A DNA stretch of 64,000 nt, taken from JBCCDY01 sp039030555. Lineage in GTDB: Bacteria; Bacteroidota; Bacteroidia; Cytophagales; Cyclobacteriaceae. Below the pieces are notes generated by a model. The model saw only the letters and a list, made by a program, of their open reading frames with translations, made no database searches and was not told the origin of the DNA. The position numbers and the translations under genes are program-made. The stretch covers positions 45,519-109,518 of the forward strand of contig JBCCDY010000015.1 in NCBI GenBank assembly GCA_039030555.1, written 5' to 3'. Shown here piece after piece: positions 32,304-40,876 of the stretch. The stretch's first letter is position 1. Every line of letters begins with the position of its first letter.

Positions 32304-33185
32304 CTATTTTAATTCAGCGATTAAATCATCATTTCTTTTAATGTAGCCGAAATCTCCACCCGCCCATTTAGACGCCTTTTCTTTTGAAATTTTAGCTACT
32401 TCAATAGCTTCTTCTTTCTTGCCTAATTGAGCTAAGATTTTAGCTTTGGTATGCATGTGCCAGAAGGCCCGATCATTAATTTCAAGTCCTTTGTTCATCC
32501 ACTCTAAAGCCTGATTAAGATCTTTTCCCTCGTTGAAATAATAGCTGGAAGCTGAAAAATAAAGATTAGCAACACTGGCCATTGGGTTTTCCAATTGAGC
32601 TTCAATTTGAGCGGTTACTTTATCATCATAAGTAACTTCGATGGGAACCCAAGCTTTGGTTTTATCCCAAACGATGTAAAGATTAGCTGAAGTTGAAGTG
32701 ATATCATCAACATACATGAAAAATGATTCATGAGAGTGGTCGACATTTTTAGATTTTGAACTGAACCTTGCGTATTCTTTGCTTTCATCGTAATTCGCCA
32801 CATTTCCACCAAGACTTAGGTCTTCGTAAAGCATAACAGTCCATTCTCCATCATTTGGAATGGTATATAGAGCATATTTACCTGCTTCAACGTCTTTACC
32901 ACCAAATTTCACATCATCACTGAAGGAGATAGTTGTGGCTGCATTGGCACCTGTTCTCCAAATTTTCCCGTAAGGAACTAGTGCACCTTTACTTTCAGGG
33001 CCAAAAATAAGACGGTCTTTTATGCCTGGTCTGGAAAAATCAAGCTCGATTTCCGTAAGTCCAACAGTCTGAGTTGAAGATGCGTGTGGACTTGGCTGTG
33101 GAGTTTGGATTTGAGCCACACTTAATTGAGTGTAAATCAGAAGTGTTATCAGGGTTAATAAAGTGCTAGAATAAAAATTTTTCAT
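32304..33185 (-). CDS. DUF2911 protein with C-terminal TPR-like repeats
   Basis: 293 residues. The signal peptide is MKNFYSSTLLTLITLLIYTQ, cleaved after LSVAQ. The DUF2911 domain (~28-175) shows the typical SPHASSTQTVGLTEIELDFSRP, VPYGKIWRTGANAATTISF, and VEAGKYALYTIP. The last ~90 residues contain TPR-like helices (NEGKDLNQALEWMNKGLEIN, then AKILAQLGKKEEAIEVAKIS). It is exported, probably periplasmic, and its function is unknown for the whole family. Confidence 0.88.
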   Translation of the reverse strand: MKNFYSSTLLTLITLLIYTQLSVAQIQTPQPSPHASSTQTVGLTEIELDFSRPGIKDRLIFGPESKGALVPYGKIWRTGANAATTISFSDDVKFGGKDVEAGKYALYTIPNDGEWTVMLYEDLSLGGNVANYDESKEYARFSSKSKNVDHSHESFFMYVDDITSTSANLYIVWDKTKAWVPIEVTYDDKVTAQIEAQLENPMASVANLYFSASSYYFNEGKDLNQALEWMNKGLEINDRAFWHMHTKAKILAQLGKKEEAIEVAKISKEKASKWAGGDFGYIKRNDDLIAELK

Positions 33186-33275
33186 TTTACCTTTTATTTT
33201 TTGTTTAGTTGAGAGCTAAGTTAGTGCAACTACTACATTTAAAAAATTCACTTAACTATTCATTAACATCATCCC

Positions 33276-33704
33276 ATGTTCAATAAAGATATCTATAAGC
33301 ATATCATAGAAGAATACATTCCTTTTCATAAAATTCTGGGTATAGAATTACTGGAGATGGAGAATGGTTTTGCATCTTTCTTTATCCCTTTCAAGCCCGA
33401 ACTTGTAGGGGACCCGAGGACAAATAGAATTCACGGAGGAGTTATTTCCACAGCCATGGATGCAGCTGGAGGTGCAGCCGGCATGACAACACTTGGTTCG
33501 GAAAAAGACCAGATCTCTACGATCGACATTCGGGTTGATTACCTATACCCTGGAAAGCCGGAAGCCATTATTACAGAAGGTAGGATCGTGAGAGATGGAA
33601 AAAATGTGATTTTCACAAAGATGAATGCCCACCATCCGAAAAGTAAAGAAATCATTGCGGAGGGAAGAGCAGTTTATCGAGTAAAACGGATTTCAGATGG
33701 TTAA
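33276..33704 (+). CDS. PaaI-like hotdog-fold thioesterase
   Basis: 142 residues. The hotdog fold is recognisable from FHKILGIELLEMENGFASFF, the active-site helix region RIHGGVISTAMDAAGGAAGM, and ISTIDIRVDYLYPGKP. Members hydrolyse aryl- or acyl-CoA thioesters in the cytosol. It overlaps the next gene by 8 bp, so the two are co-transcribed, although no shared pathway is evident. Confidence 0.88.
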   Translation: MFNKDIYKHIIEEYIPFHKILGIELLEMENGFASFFIPFKPELVGDPRTNRIHGGVISTAMDAAGGAAGMTTLGSEKDQISTIDIRVDYLYPGKPEAIITEGRIVRDGKNVIFTKMNAHHPKSKEIIAEGRAVYRVKRISDG

Positions 33705-34293
33705 GCTGGAAGAAGGATTTTATACACGGCCGGATGTTGTTCAAATAGCCAAGGATCTCTTAGGAAAAGTAGTGTTCAGCAAAATTAATAATACTTTAAC
33801 TTCTGGTAGAATCGTTGAAACAGAGGCTTATTCAGGCCGAAACGATAAAGCTTGTCACGCTCATAACCAACGATTTACCAACAGGACTAAAATCATGTTT
33901 GAAACAGGAGGCAGAGCTTACGTATATCTTTGCTATGGGATCCACCATTTGTTAAATGTGGTTACCAATGTGCATGGGCTGGCCGATGCTGTTTTGATCA
34001 GGGCTTTAGAGCCATTAGACGGATTAGATAAAATGTATCTGAGAAGAGGAGAAAACACAAAAGCATTTAAATTGACTTCGGGTCCCGGATCTTTATCAAA
34101 AGCATTGGGGATTACGAAAGAACAATACGGGGCGTCTTTATTCGGAGATGAATTGTGGATAGAAGATGATGAATTCAAGCTAAAGCCAGATCAAATTATA
34201 GCATCTGAAAGAATTGGGATCGATTATGCAGAAGAAGATGCACTGCTTCCATGGAGATTTACAATTAAGGGATCGAAATGGGTGAGTAAATAG
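33697..34293 (+). CDS. mpg: DNA-3-methyladenine glycosylase (AAG/MPG family)
   Basis: 198-residue base-excision repair enzyme that removes alkylated purines. IVETEAYSGRNDKACHA holds the catalytic E43 with Y45 and H54, and R102 lies in LIRALEPL. These match the catalytic pocket of human AAG (E125, Y127, H136, R182). RAYVYLCYGIHHLLNVVT completes the family core. It is translationally coupled to the upstream thioesterase. Confidence 0.93.
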   Translation: MVKLEEGFYTRPDVVQIAKDLLGKVVFSKINNTLTSGRIVETEAYSGRNDKACHAHNQRFTNRTKIMFETGGRAYVYLCYGIHHLLNVVTNVHGLADAVLIRALEPLDGLDKMYLRRGENTKAFKLTSGPGSLSKALGITKEQYGASLFGDELWIEDDEFKLKPDQIIASERIGIDYAEEDALLPWRFTIKGSKWVSK

Positions 34294-34330
34294 CTGTTTT
34301 TCTGTAAATTCAGAGAGATTTAGATTAGAA

Positions 34331-35134
34331 ATGCAAAATATACTTTGTCCACTCGATTTTTCTGAAACCTCAATGAATGCAGTTCAATACGCAGTAAACA
34401 TCGCAGAGCATTTTCAGGCAAATCTGATTTTTATGTTCATTTTAAGTAAGAAGAATACCGGAGAGGTGGTTTCGAGAGCGGAAGCAGAAAAAAGAATGAA
34501 TGAGCTTTCGGCAAAACTAGGGAAGGATCTTAAATCGCACTTTACTACTTATCAAACAGTCATTCTACAAGGAGGAGTCGTAAATGAGATAGCTGAATAT
34601 GTAGAAGAAAATAATATTGATCTTGTTGTAAAAGGAACTAATGCAATCAAGGATGGGGGAGAAGAGCAAGTCAACAGTATTACTTATGATGTAATCCTAA
34701 AATCGAGAACTACGGTTTTAAGTATTCCTAAGGAATGTAATTATGAGGGCTTTAAAAAGATTGTTTACGCAAGCAATTTTGAAAAAAGTGATCTTGAGAT
34801 CCTTCAAAGCATCATCTCTTTAGCTACTTTATTTGATTCATTCCTTCATGTAGTTCATTTTTCAGTGGAAAGTAACGAAAAAGATGAGGAAGACTTCTGG
34901 AAATTTAGAAATCATATAGAAAGCTACCTGAGCTATCCAAAAATGAAAATTGAAAGAAAAATATACCAAGGAGATCTTGGACAAAGTCTTCATGAATATA
35001 TAAAAGATTTGAAAGGAGGGCTTTTAATTTTAGCTTCAAAACAAAGAAATTTTATTTCAAGCTTGTTTCATAAAAGCCTAACAAAACAGCTAAGCTATTC
35101 CATGGATTACCCGCTTTGGGTTTATAACATCTAA
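34331..35134 (+). CDS. Universal stress protein with two UspA domains
   Basis: 267 residues. The first UspA domain opens with MQNILCPLDFSETSMNAVQY and includes NNIDLVVKGTNAIKDGG. The second, more divergent, opens near FKKIVYASNFEKSDLEILQS. The ATP-binding GxxGxxxxS motif is not clear in either half. It precedes phosphofructokinase by 12 bp, an operon-like spacing. Confidence 0.9.
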   Translation: MQNILCPLDFSETSMNAVQYAVNIAEHFQANLIFMFILSKKNTGEVVSRAEAEKRMNELSAKLGKDLKSHFTTYQTVILQGGVVNEIAEYVEENNIDLVVKGTNAIKDGGEEQVNSITYDVILKSRTTVLSIPKECNYEGFKKIVYASNFEKSDLEILQSIISLATLFDSFLHVVHFSVESNEKDEEDFWKFRNHIESYLSYPKMKIERKIYQGDLGQSLHEYIKDLKGGLLILASKQRNFISSLFHKSLTKQLSYSMDYPLWVYNI

Positions 35135-35146
35135 CACAAACAAAAT

Positions 35147-36241
35147 ATGAAGAAGATACTAGTTCTCACCGGTGGAGGTGATTGTCCAGGCCTAAATGCG
35201 GTTATTAGAGGTATTGCTAAGCGTGCGAAAAGAGAAAAGGGTTGGGAAGTTTGGGGTAGTATAGAAGCTTTTAACGGTATTCTAAACGAGCCCAACGAGC
35301 TTGTAAAGCTTGCTGGTAAAAGGGTTGCTGGAATCCATGTAAAAGGAGGCACCATAATCAAAACAACTAATAAGGGTAATCCAACAAACTTCCCTGTTCA
35401 GAAAGAAGATGGTAGCTGGGAGAATATTGATCGTTCGGACGAGTTGATCCAAAAGATAAAAGATAAAGGCTTTGATGTAGTCATCAATATTGGTGGTGAT
35501 GGCTCTCAAAGAATATCTCAAACCTTATTTGAGAAAGGATTAAATATTATTGGCGTACCGAAAACGATAGATAATGATCTTTCTTCAACCGATTTCACTT
35601 TTGGCTTTCAAACTGCAGTCCAGATTGCTTCTGATAGCTTTGATAAGTTGATGACTACCGCAGAAAGCCACCATAGAGTGATGATCCTGGAAGTAATGGG
35701 GCGGGACGCAGGTTGGATTGCTCTTCACACTGCCATAGCTGGCGGTGCTGAAGTTTGCTTGATACCGGAAATACTGTATGATATCGATAAGTTGGTAAAA
35801 AGGATTAATAAAAGGTATTTTAAAAGAAAGGGCTTTGCAGGTATAGTAGTTGCTGAAGGGGCTAAACCAAAAGATGGAACCATTGTAGCAACTGAGTCTA
35901 AAGAAAAGGGGCGTGAGCATGTACAGTTAGGTGGAATATCTTATCAGTTGGCTGAACAACTTAAAGCATCGGGTTTTGAAGGAGATGTAAGGCAAGCCGT
36001 ACTGGGACATATTCAACGTGGGGGAACACCTATAGCTTTTGATAGGATTCTAGCTTCATTATTTGGTGTAAAAGCATGCGAACTGGCGTTAGAGGGTAAG
36101 TTTGGTCATATGGTTACCTATAAGAATAATAAGATATGTGACACGAGCCTTAAAGAAGCCGTCTCTGCCTACAACTACGTAGATCCTAATTCTTTCATGG
36201 TCAATGCTGCGAAGAATATGGGGATAGCATTCGGAGATTAA
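35147..36241 (+). CDS. pfkA: 6-phosphofructokinase (PfkA superfamily, mixed-type active site)
   Basis: 364 residues phosphorylating fructose 6-phosphate in glycolysis. MKKILVLTGGGDCPGLNAVI is the nucleotide-binding start. GGDGS (116-120) has Gly at the position that is Gly in ATP enzymes and Asp in pyrophosphate enzymes. PKTIDND (138-144) has Lys where classic ATP enzymes have Gly. The G119/K139 combination is seen in the group of ATP-using enzymes with mixed signature, so ATP is the likelier donor, but pyrophosphate cannot be excluded. EVMGRDAGW and IQRGG are also present. Confidence 0.92.
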   Translation: MKKILVLTGGGDCPGLNAVIRGIAKRAKREKGWEVWGSIEAFNGILNEPNELVKLAGKRVAGIHVKGGTIIKTTNKGNPTNFPVQKEDGSWENIDRSDELIQKIKDKGFDVVINIGGDGSQRISQTLFEKGLNIIGVPKTIDNDLSSTDFTFGFQTAVQIASDSFDKLMTTAESHHRVMILEVMGRDAGWIALHTAIAGGAEVCLIPEILYDIDKLVKRINKRYFKRKGFAGIVVAEGAKPKDGTIVATESKEKGREHVQLGGISYQLAEQLKASGFEGDVRQAVLGHIQRGGTPIAFDRILASLFGVKACELALEGKFGHMVTYKNNKICDTSLKEAVSAYNYVDPNSFMVNAAKNMGIAFGD

Positions 36242-36248
36242 AAGAAGG

Positions 36249-36614
36249 TTACGCCCAATCCAATTTCTCCCTGGTCATTTCAGACTGGGTAGAACCTGTA
36301 TTTAAGGTTTCTTTTGGCTCAAACATCATAATCCAGCACTCTTCCGGAGCTTCAGGTTTGTGCTCAATACCTTTAGGAACAGTATACATCTCACCTTTTT
36401 TAAGGTTAATGGTATTTTCCTTAAAATGAAGGTGCATCTCTCCCTTTAAAACGTAAAACAGTTCGTCTTCATTTTGATGATTATGCCAGACAAACTCACC
36501 TTTGATCTTTGCTATTTTGACATACTGACCATTAAGCTCCGCAACAATCTTTGGACTCCAATATTCGCTTATGGAATCAAATTTCTCAATTAGGTTTAAT
36601 GCCAAGGTGTTCAT
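36249..36614 (-). CDS. Cupin-domain protein
   Basis: 121 residues forming one cupin barrel. The metal motif reads WHNHQNEDELFYVLKGE (H44, H46, E51), and the second motif is PKGIEHKPEA (H85). A mononuclear metal site is therefore intact. Enzymatic versus sensory role is unknown. It overlaps the start of the exostosin-like gene behind it by 29 bp on the same strand. Confidence 0.85.
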   Translation of the reverse strand: MNTLALNLIEKFDSISEYWSPKIVAELNGQYVKIAKIKGEFVWHNHQNEDELFYVLKGEMHLHFKENTINLKKGEMYTVPKGIEHKPEAPEECWIMMFEPKETLNTGSTQSEMTREKLDWA

Positions 36615-37521
36615 AAATGCTTCTGTTTATGTACAAAGATATTGCATTCGTACTTAAATCATTTTCATACCAATGTATAGTATCCTTTTGTATTTGCTCC
36701 ATTTGCAATGGATCATTAAGCAAATGATCAACTAATGATGGCCAATCATTCCATTTCTCTAAAGAAATAATGGGATTATTTTCGTAGAAGGGAAACTCAG
36801 GTAATTTTTTGGATATAATTATGCATCCTTGCCTTGCGGCCTCGCAGTGCCGGAAAGTTTCTTTGGAGAAAAAACCCTCCGGGCATAAGGCGATTTTTGA
36901 ATTATTTAGCTTCTTCGCATACTCAGATAAACTAAGACCGCTTCTGAAATTGTGGGTAAACTGGATAGAATAATCTTGGGCACCGATTTCCTTAACTTGA
37001 TTAAGTTTGCTTTTGATAGCTTCAAACCGGATTTTGTTTATGGGTCTCGGAGCTTTAAAAGAAAAGCAGCTCTCTAAAAAATCTAATCTCTTGAAGTTGA
37101 GATTTCCCGAGAAGAAGGCTTTAACAGGTCTTTCTTCAATGCTTTTAATACTTAAAACAGGGACTTTATCAGGTAAAATGAGAGGTAAAGGCAGAATTCT
37201 TTCAATAGGCTTATTCAGATAGGTCTTAAAGATTAGGTCAAAATGATTTAGTAAGTTACTTGGCAGGAAGCCGGTTTCATCAGATAAGTAGAGCAATATC
37301 CTTATAGACGAATCGTTAGCCAATTGCTCTAGTAAATGTGAATATTGAGGTCCATTATTAGCGTAAATGAAATATTTAATATCCGGGTTAAGAGGGAGCT
37401 TATTTATTATTTTTAGTAGATTATCCTTTTCATATAATTGGTTTAAGGATCTCCCGTAATCACTTATAAAATCACATCGATCAGCTAAAGAAATAACATT
37501 GGAATTATCCAAAATAATCAC
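36586..37521 (-). CDS. Exostosin/glycosyltransferase-like protein
   Basis: 311 residues without a signal peptide or membrane span. The best-conserved stretch, KLNNSKIALCPEGFFSKETF followed by RHCEAARQGCIIISKKLPEF, resembles the donor-binding region of exostosin (GT47)-type transferases. The N-terminal half has no clear motif. I call it tentatively; other GT-B fold enzymes remain possible. Confidence 0.5.
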   Translation of the reverse strand: MIILDNSNVISLADRCDFISDYGRSLNQLYEKDNLLKIINKLPLNPDIKYFIYANNGPQYSHLLEQLANDSSIRILLYLSDETGFLPSNLLNHFDLIFKTYLNKPIERILPLPLILPDKVPVLSIKSIEERPVKAFFSGNLNFKRLDFLESCFSFKAPRPINKIRFEAIKSKLNQVKEIGAQDYSIQFTHNFRSGLSLSEYAKKLNNSKIALCPEGFFSKETFRHCEAARQGCIIISKKLPEFPFYENNPIISLEKWNDWPSLVDHLLNDPLQMEQIQKDTIHWYENDLSTNAISLYINRSIYEHLGIKPN

Positions 37522-37591
37522 AATTAATTACAAAATGAGGTTACTATTCTACAATTTTATGTATTAAGTGATACATAAAAAATTACATACT

Positions 37592-39676
37592 ATGGCTATG
37601 AGCCGATTTTTCTTAGTAATTTTTTTATATCCTCTTTTAACGACTGCCCATGAATTTCCGGTCGTTGAAAATGGTATAATAAATCTTAGCCACCACGAAT
37701 TAGATAATGATTTCCTTGATCTTGTTGGCAACTGGAAATTCTATTCTAACGAATTTATTGATCCCTCCGAAATCAAACAAGATCTCTCCGAGTGGATTGA
37801 AGTCACCTCACCAGATGTCTGGAAAGGCTACACATGGAAAGATAAGCCTTTATCTGGAATCGGATTCGGAACTTACTATCTAAGAATTGAACTTCCTGAA
37901 GATGCCAAAGAACTAGGACTAAAGATACCCACTATAGGTACCGCGGGAAGGGTCTTTGTAAACGGGAAGGAAGTCGCTCATATTGGTAAGGTTGGGAAAA
38001 GTAAGGAAGGCTCTGTTCCACGATTTGAACGGCCTTTGGTTTACTTGAAAGCACCATTCGATCAAAATATTTTAGAAATAATCGTCCACGTATCCAATTT
38101 CGACTATCGGAAAGGTGGTCTATGGAATGCATTCACTCTGGGAGAATGGGATTTAATGTTAGAGAAAAACAGGAGGGACCTACTCTTAGAGTCATTTTTG
38201 ATGGGTGCTATAGTTATCATGGGCTTATACCACCTCATGTTATTTATTCTTGGTCGAAAGGGTCGATATAACCTATTTTTTGCGTTAATCTGTCTCCTTT
38301 CTCTAACGAGGTCATTAGTAACCGGAGAGGTTTATATAGTGAATCTATTCCCAGGTATTCCCTGGAGCTTACATTTAAAACTAGAATTGATCACTTTGTT
38401 TTTAGTTGGACCATTGAATATCATTTTTGTGCAGGCGCTTTATCCTCGGCAGGTTAGTGATTTTTTTGTAAAACTCGTTTCCGGGATAGGTCTTGTCGCT
38501 ACGCTCATCGTCATTTTTGTTTCTGTGAAGACAGCGTCTTATTTCGTAATTCCGTTTCAATTTATTATTCTCTTACAGGCTCTTTATTTCATTTATGTGA
38601 TCATAAGAGCAGTTAAGCAGAAGCTTGGAGGTGCGAGAGTCCTGCTCTTTTCCCTAATTGTAGTTTTATTGGCCTTCATTAATGACATCATGATGGTCAA
38701 TTATGTGTACCATACGTTTGCTATGGTTCAAATCGCGGTTTTCATCTATATTTTCTCACTCTCCTATATAGGCGCCAGACGTTTTAATTTAGCGTTGAAC
38801 AGTGTTGAACAGCTTTCGTCCCAGCTTGGCAGCGTTAATAAATCTTTGGAGGAAAAAGTTAATAAGAGAACTCTAAAGCTTAAGGAAAGTAATGACCTTA
38901 TCAATGAACAAAACAAACAAATCTCAGAGCAGAATAGTGAACTAAAGCGATTGAATGCGGAGCAGGGAAATTTGATGGCTGTGGTTGCTCATGATCTGAA
39001 ATCTCCATTAAATAGAATTCTGGGTTTACTAGAGATATTGAAGTTGGAAGGTAAACTAAAAAAGGAACAAGAAAATATTACTAACCAAATTGAAAATATT
39101 GCCAATTCGGGTAAAAAGCTGATTTCCGATCTTACTTCTTTACAATCGTTCGAATTGAAGGATGATGAAGTTGTATTCGAAGAAGTGGATTTGATTAAGT
39201 ATATGAGCGATTTGTCTTCTGAGTACAAAGCTCAGGCAAATTTAAAAGGTATAGAATTAGGGTTAGAAATACCGGATACTCCCATTGAGATTTATACGGT
39301 TCCTGATCTTCTGAGGAGAATTACGGATAATCTTGTATCCAATGCTTTAAAGTTTAGTAAACCGAATACTAAAGTCCAGATTAGTATTTTCATAAATGAT
39401 CCGGGATACTGGGTTTTAAGTGTTAAAGATCAAGGCCCTGGCTTTACAGAAGAAGATCAACGAAAGCTTTTTAGAAAGTTTCAGAAGTTATCGGCGCAAC
39501 CCACTTCTGGTGAAAGCTCTACCGGTTTGGGTTTGGCTATAGTGAAGTCGTTAACTGAAAAACTAAAAGGGGATATTTTTCTTGAAAGTATTTCTGGAGT
39601 GGGTTCTGAATTCAAGCTTAAGTTCCCTCAAAACCCATCAGATATGGTCAGCCTCCCACATGATGACGGCGTATAA
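37592..39676 (+). CDS. 7TMR-DISM sensor histidine kinase
   Basis: 694 residues from ATG 37592 (a GTG at 37568 and an ATG at 37598 are alternatives). A signal peptide ends near TTAHEF. A jelly-roll DISMED2-type domain (GTYYLRIELP, RVFVNGKEVAHIGKVG) is followed by seven membrane segments (~190-400) and a coiled coil. HisKA has H467 in VVAHDLKSPLNRIL. The ATPase domain shows NLVSNALKFS, DQGPGF and GLGLAIVKSL, so the kinase is intact. It probably senses an extracytoplasmic carbohydrate or polymer; no regulator is adjacent. Its end overlaps the convergent VTT gene by 39 bp. Confidence 0.88.
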   Translation: MAMSRFFLVIFLYPLLTTAHEFPVVENGIINLSHHELDNDFLDLVGNWKFYSNEFIDPSEIKQDLSEWIEVTSPDVWKGYTWKDKPLSGIGFGTYYLRIELPEDAKELGLKIPTIGTAGRVFVNGKEVAHIGKVGKSKEGSVPRFERPLVYLKAPFDQNILEIIVHVSNFDYRKGGLWNAFTLGEWDLMLEKNRRDLLLESFLMGAIVIMGLYHLMLFILGRKGRYNLFFALICLLSLTRSLVTGEVYIVNLFPGIPWSLHLKLELITLFLVGPLNIIFVQALYPRQVSDFFVKLVSGIGLVATLIVIFVSVKTASYFVIPFQFIILLQALYFIYVIIRAVKQKLGGARVLLFSLIVVLLAFINDIMMVNYVYHTFAMVQIAVFIYIFSLSYIGARRFNLALNSVEQLSSQLGSVNKSLEEKVNKRTLKLKESNDLINEQNKQISEQNSELKRLNAEQGNLMAVVAHDLKSPLNRILGLLEILKLEGKLKKEQENITNQIENIANSGKKLISDLTSLQSFELKDDEVVFEEVDLIKYMSDLSSEYKAQANLKGIELGLEIPDTPIEIYTVPDLLRRITDNLVSNALKFSKPNTKVQISIFINDPGYWVLSVKDQGPGFTEEDQRKLFRKFQKLSAQPTSGESSTGLGLAIVKSLTEKLKGDIFLESISGVGSEFKLKFPQNPSDMVSLPHDDGV

Positions 39677-40225
39677 GGCAAATCTCAAAAACCGAAACAG
39701 TGCAGCAAGCGCATACTTTTTCCAGCCAAAGCCGGTCGTTCCTACAAGAATACTAATTCCTGAAAAAGGTAAAGGAGTTATTGCAGCGACTATAACAGCA
39801 AAAGTTCCGTAAAGTCGTAATAAAGGCTTGTATTTGCTTAGAAAGCGTTTTTCGATCTTAGAATAAAACGAAGTGTCCTTCAGCACCCCACCAATAAAAA
39901 AGCCATTGATACCTGCTAAGTAAGAAACGATACTAAGTAAGGCCACATGAAATATATACTTCGGTACGCTGCCTAAAGCTGATGCCCAAATAAAAAATAG
40001 CTCGGGCGGTATGATTCCAAAAGCCAACTCACTGATAGAAAAGGTGAGATAAACCAATAAAGGATGTTCAAAAGTTGGTTCAAGCAAAGAATAATAATCA
40101 ATCCTGAAATATTTTTTAATCAAGAGAAACAGGATAATCAATACGGCCAGGTAGACAAAGCCCTTTATCAGGTTGGTTATTAAAAACTGTTTTTTGGAAA
40201 GTAATCTATTTCCCCGCTTAGGCAT
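39638..40225 (-). CDS. VTT/YqaA-type membrane protein
   Basis: 195 residues with four or five membrane segments. FGIIPPELFFIWASALG and the later AAITPLPFSGISILVGTTGF carry the paired re-entrant loop pattern (PPE, and TPLPFSG) of DedA/VTT-fold proteins. The nearest subgroup is the short YqaA-like one. It sits in the inner membrane; lipid scrambling or ion coupling is proposed for relatives. Its 3' end overlaps that of the 7TMR-DISM kinase by 39 bp. Confidence 0.75.
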   Translation of the reverse strand: MPKRGNRLLSKKQFLITNLIKGFVYLAVLIILFLLIKKYFRIDYYSLLEPTFEHPLLVYLTFSISELAFGIIPPELFFIWASALGSVPKYIFHVALLSIVSYLAGINGFFIGGVLKDTSFYSKIEKRFLSKYKPLLRLYGTFAVIVAAITPLPFSGISILVGTTGFGWKKYALAALFRFLRFALYAVIMWEADHI

Positions 40226-40350
40226 GAATACAAAAAATTACGAGTGCAAGTATAAGTAAGTTCTATTAATAGTCATCCGTGCCATGCACCTATTAATAGA
40301 TATTTTGACTCCTAAACTTTTTTCATAATTTAAATCAAAATCAAAAAGCT

Positions 40351-40749
40351 ATGTCGAAATATACCAATGTAAACTCCGAGAACATTTTTTTAGAAGGCTA
40401 CGATGTGCTAACCTATTATTCTAATGCCCCCAAAAAAGGCTACGATCAATTTAAGGTTCATCATGAAGGAGTAACTTATCTTTTTTCTAATGCTGAAAAT
40501 GCAGAAAAGTTCAAATCTGATCCGGAGTCTTACCTTCCTGAGTATGGTGGATTTTGTGCTACGGCTGCCTCTGAGGGTAAGCTGGTTCCCGTAGATCCTG
40601 AAAATTATAAAATTACTGACGACAGACTCTTCTTATTCTATAAGGATGGAGAGAACGATACTTTACCTCAATGGAATGCAGAAGAAGAGGAACGCAAGGC
40701 TAAAGCTGATGAGCATTGGAAAAACGGAACATTGGAGCCTATGGGATAA
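40351..40749 (+). CDS. YHS-domain protein
   Basis: 132 residues without a signal peptide. The YHS-like core runs FLEGYDVLTYYSNAPKKGYD, then VTYLFSNAENAEKFKSDPES and YLPEYGGFCATAASEG. YHS domains bind metal through a conserved cysteine, here the single Cys in GGFCATAA. The C-terminal ~40 residues are charged and probably helical. Function unknown. Confidence 0.85.
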   Translation: MSKYTNVNSENIFLEGYDVLTYYSNAPKKGYDQFKVHHEGVTYLFSNAENAEKFKSDPESYLPEYGGFCATAASEGKLVPVDPENYKITDDRLFLFYKDGENDTLPQWNAEEEERKAKADEHWKNGTLEPMG

Positions 40750-40808
40750 CATAAGTCTTTGAACAAACGCTTTCGATCGAGGGGTATCTTTTGAGTAATT
40801 AGAAAAAT

Positions 40809-40840
40809 TAGGTCTTCGATGACCTATTACTTTATTATTT
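40809..40840 (+). terminator. Probable terminator after the YHS gene
   Basis: TAGGTC (40809-40814) pairs with GACCTA (40821-40826) over a TTCGAT loop, then a T-rich stretch with interruptions. Moderate support. Confidence 0.45.
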
Positions 40841-40876
40841 TTTTAATTTCCATTTATAAATCATAAATATTATTCA

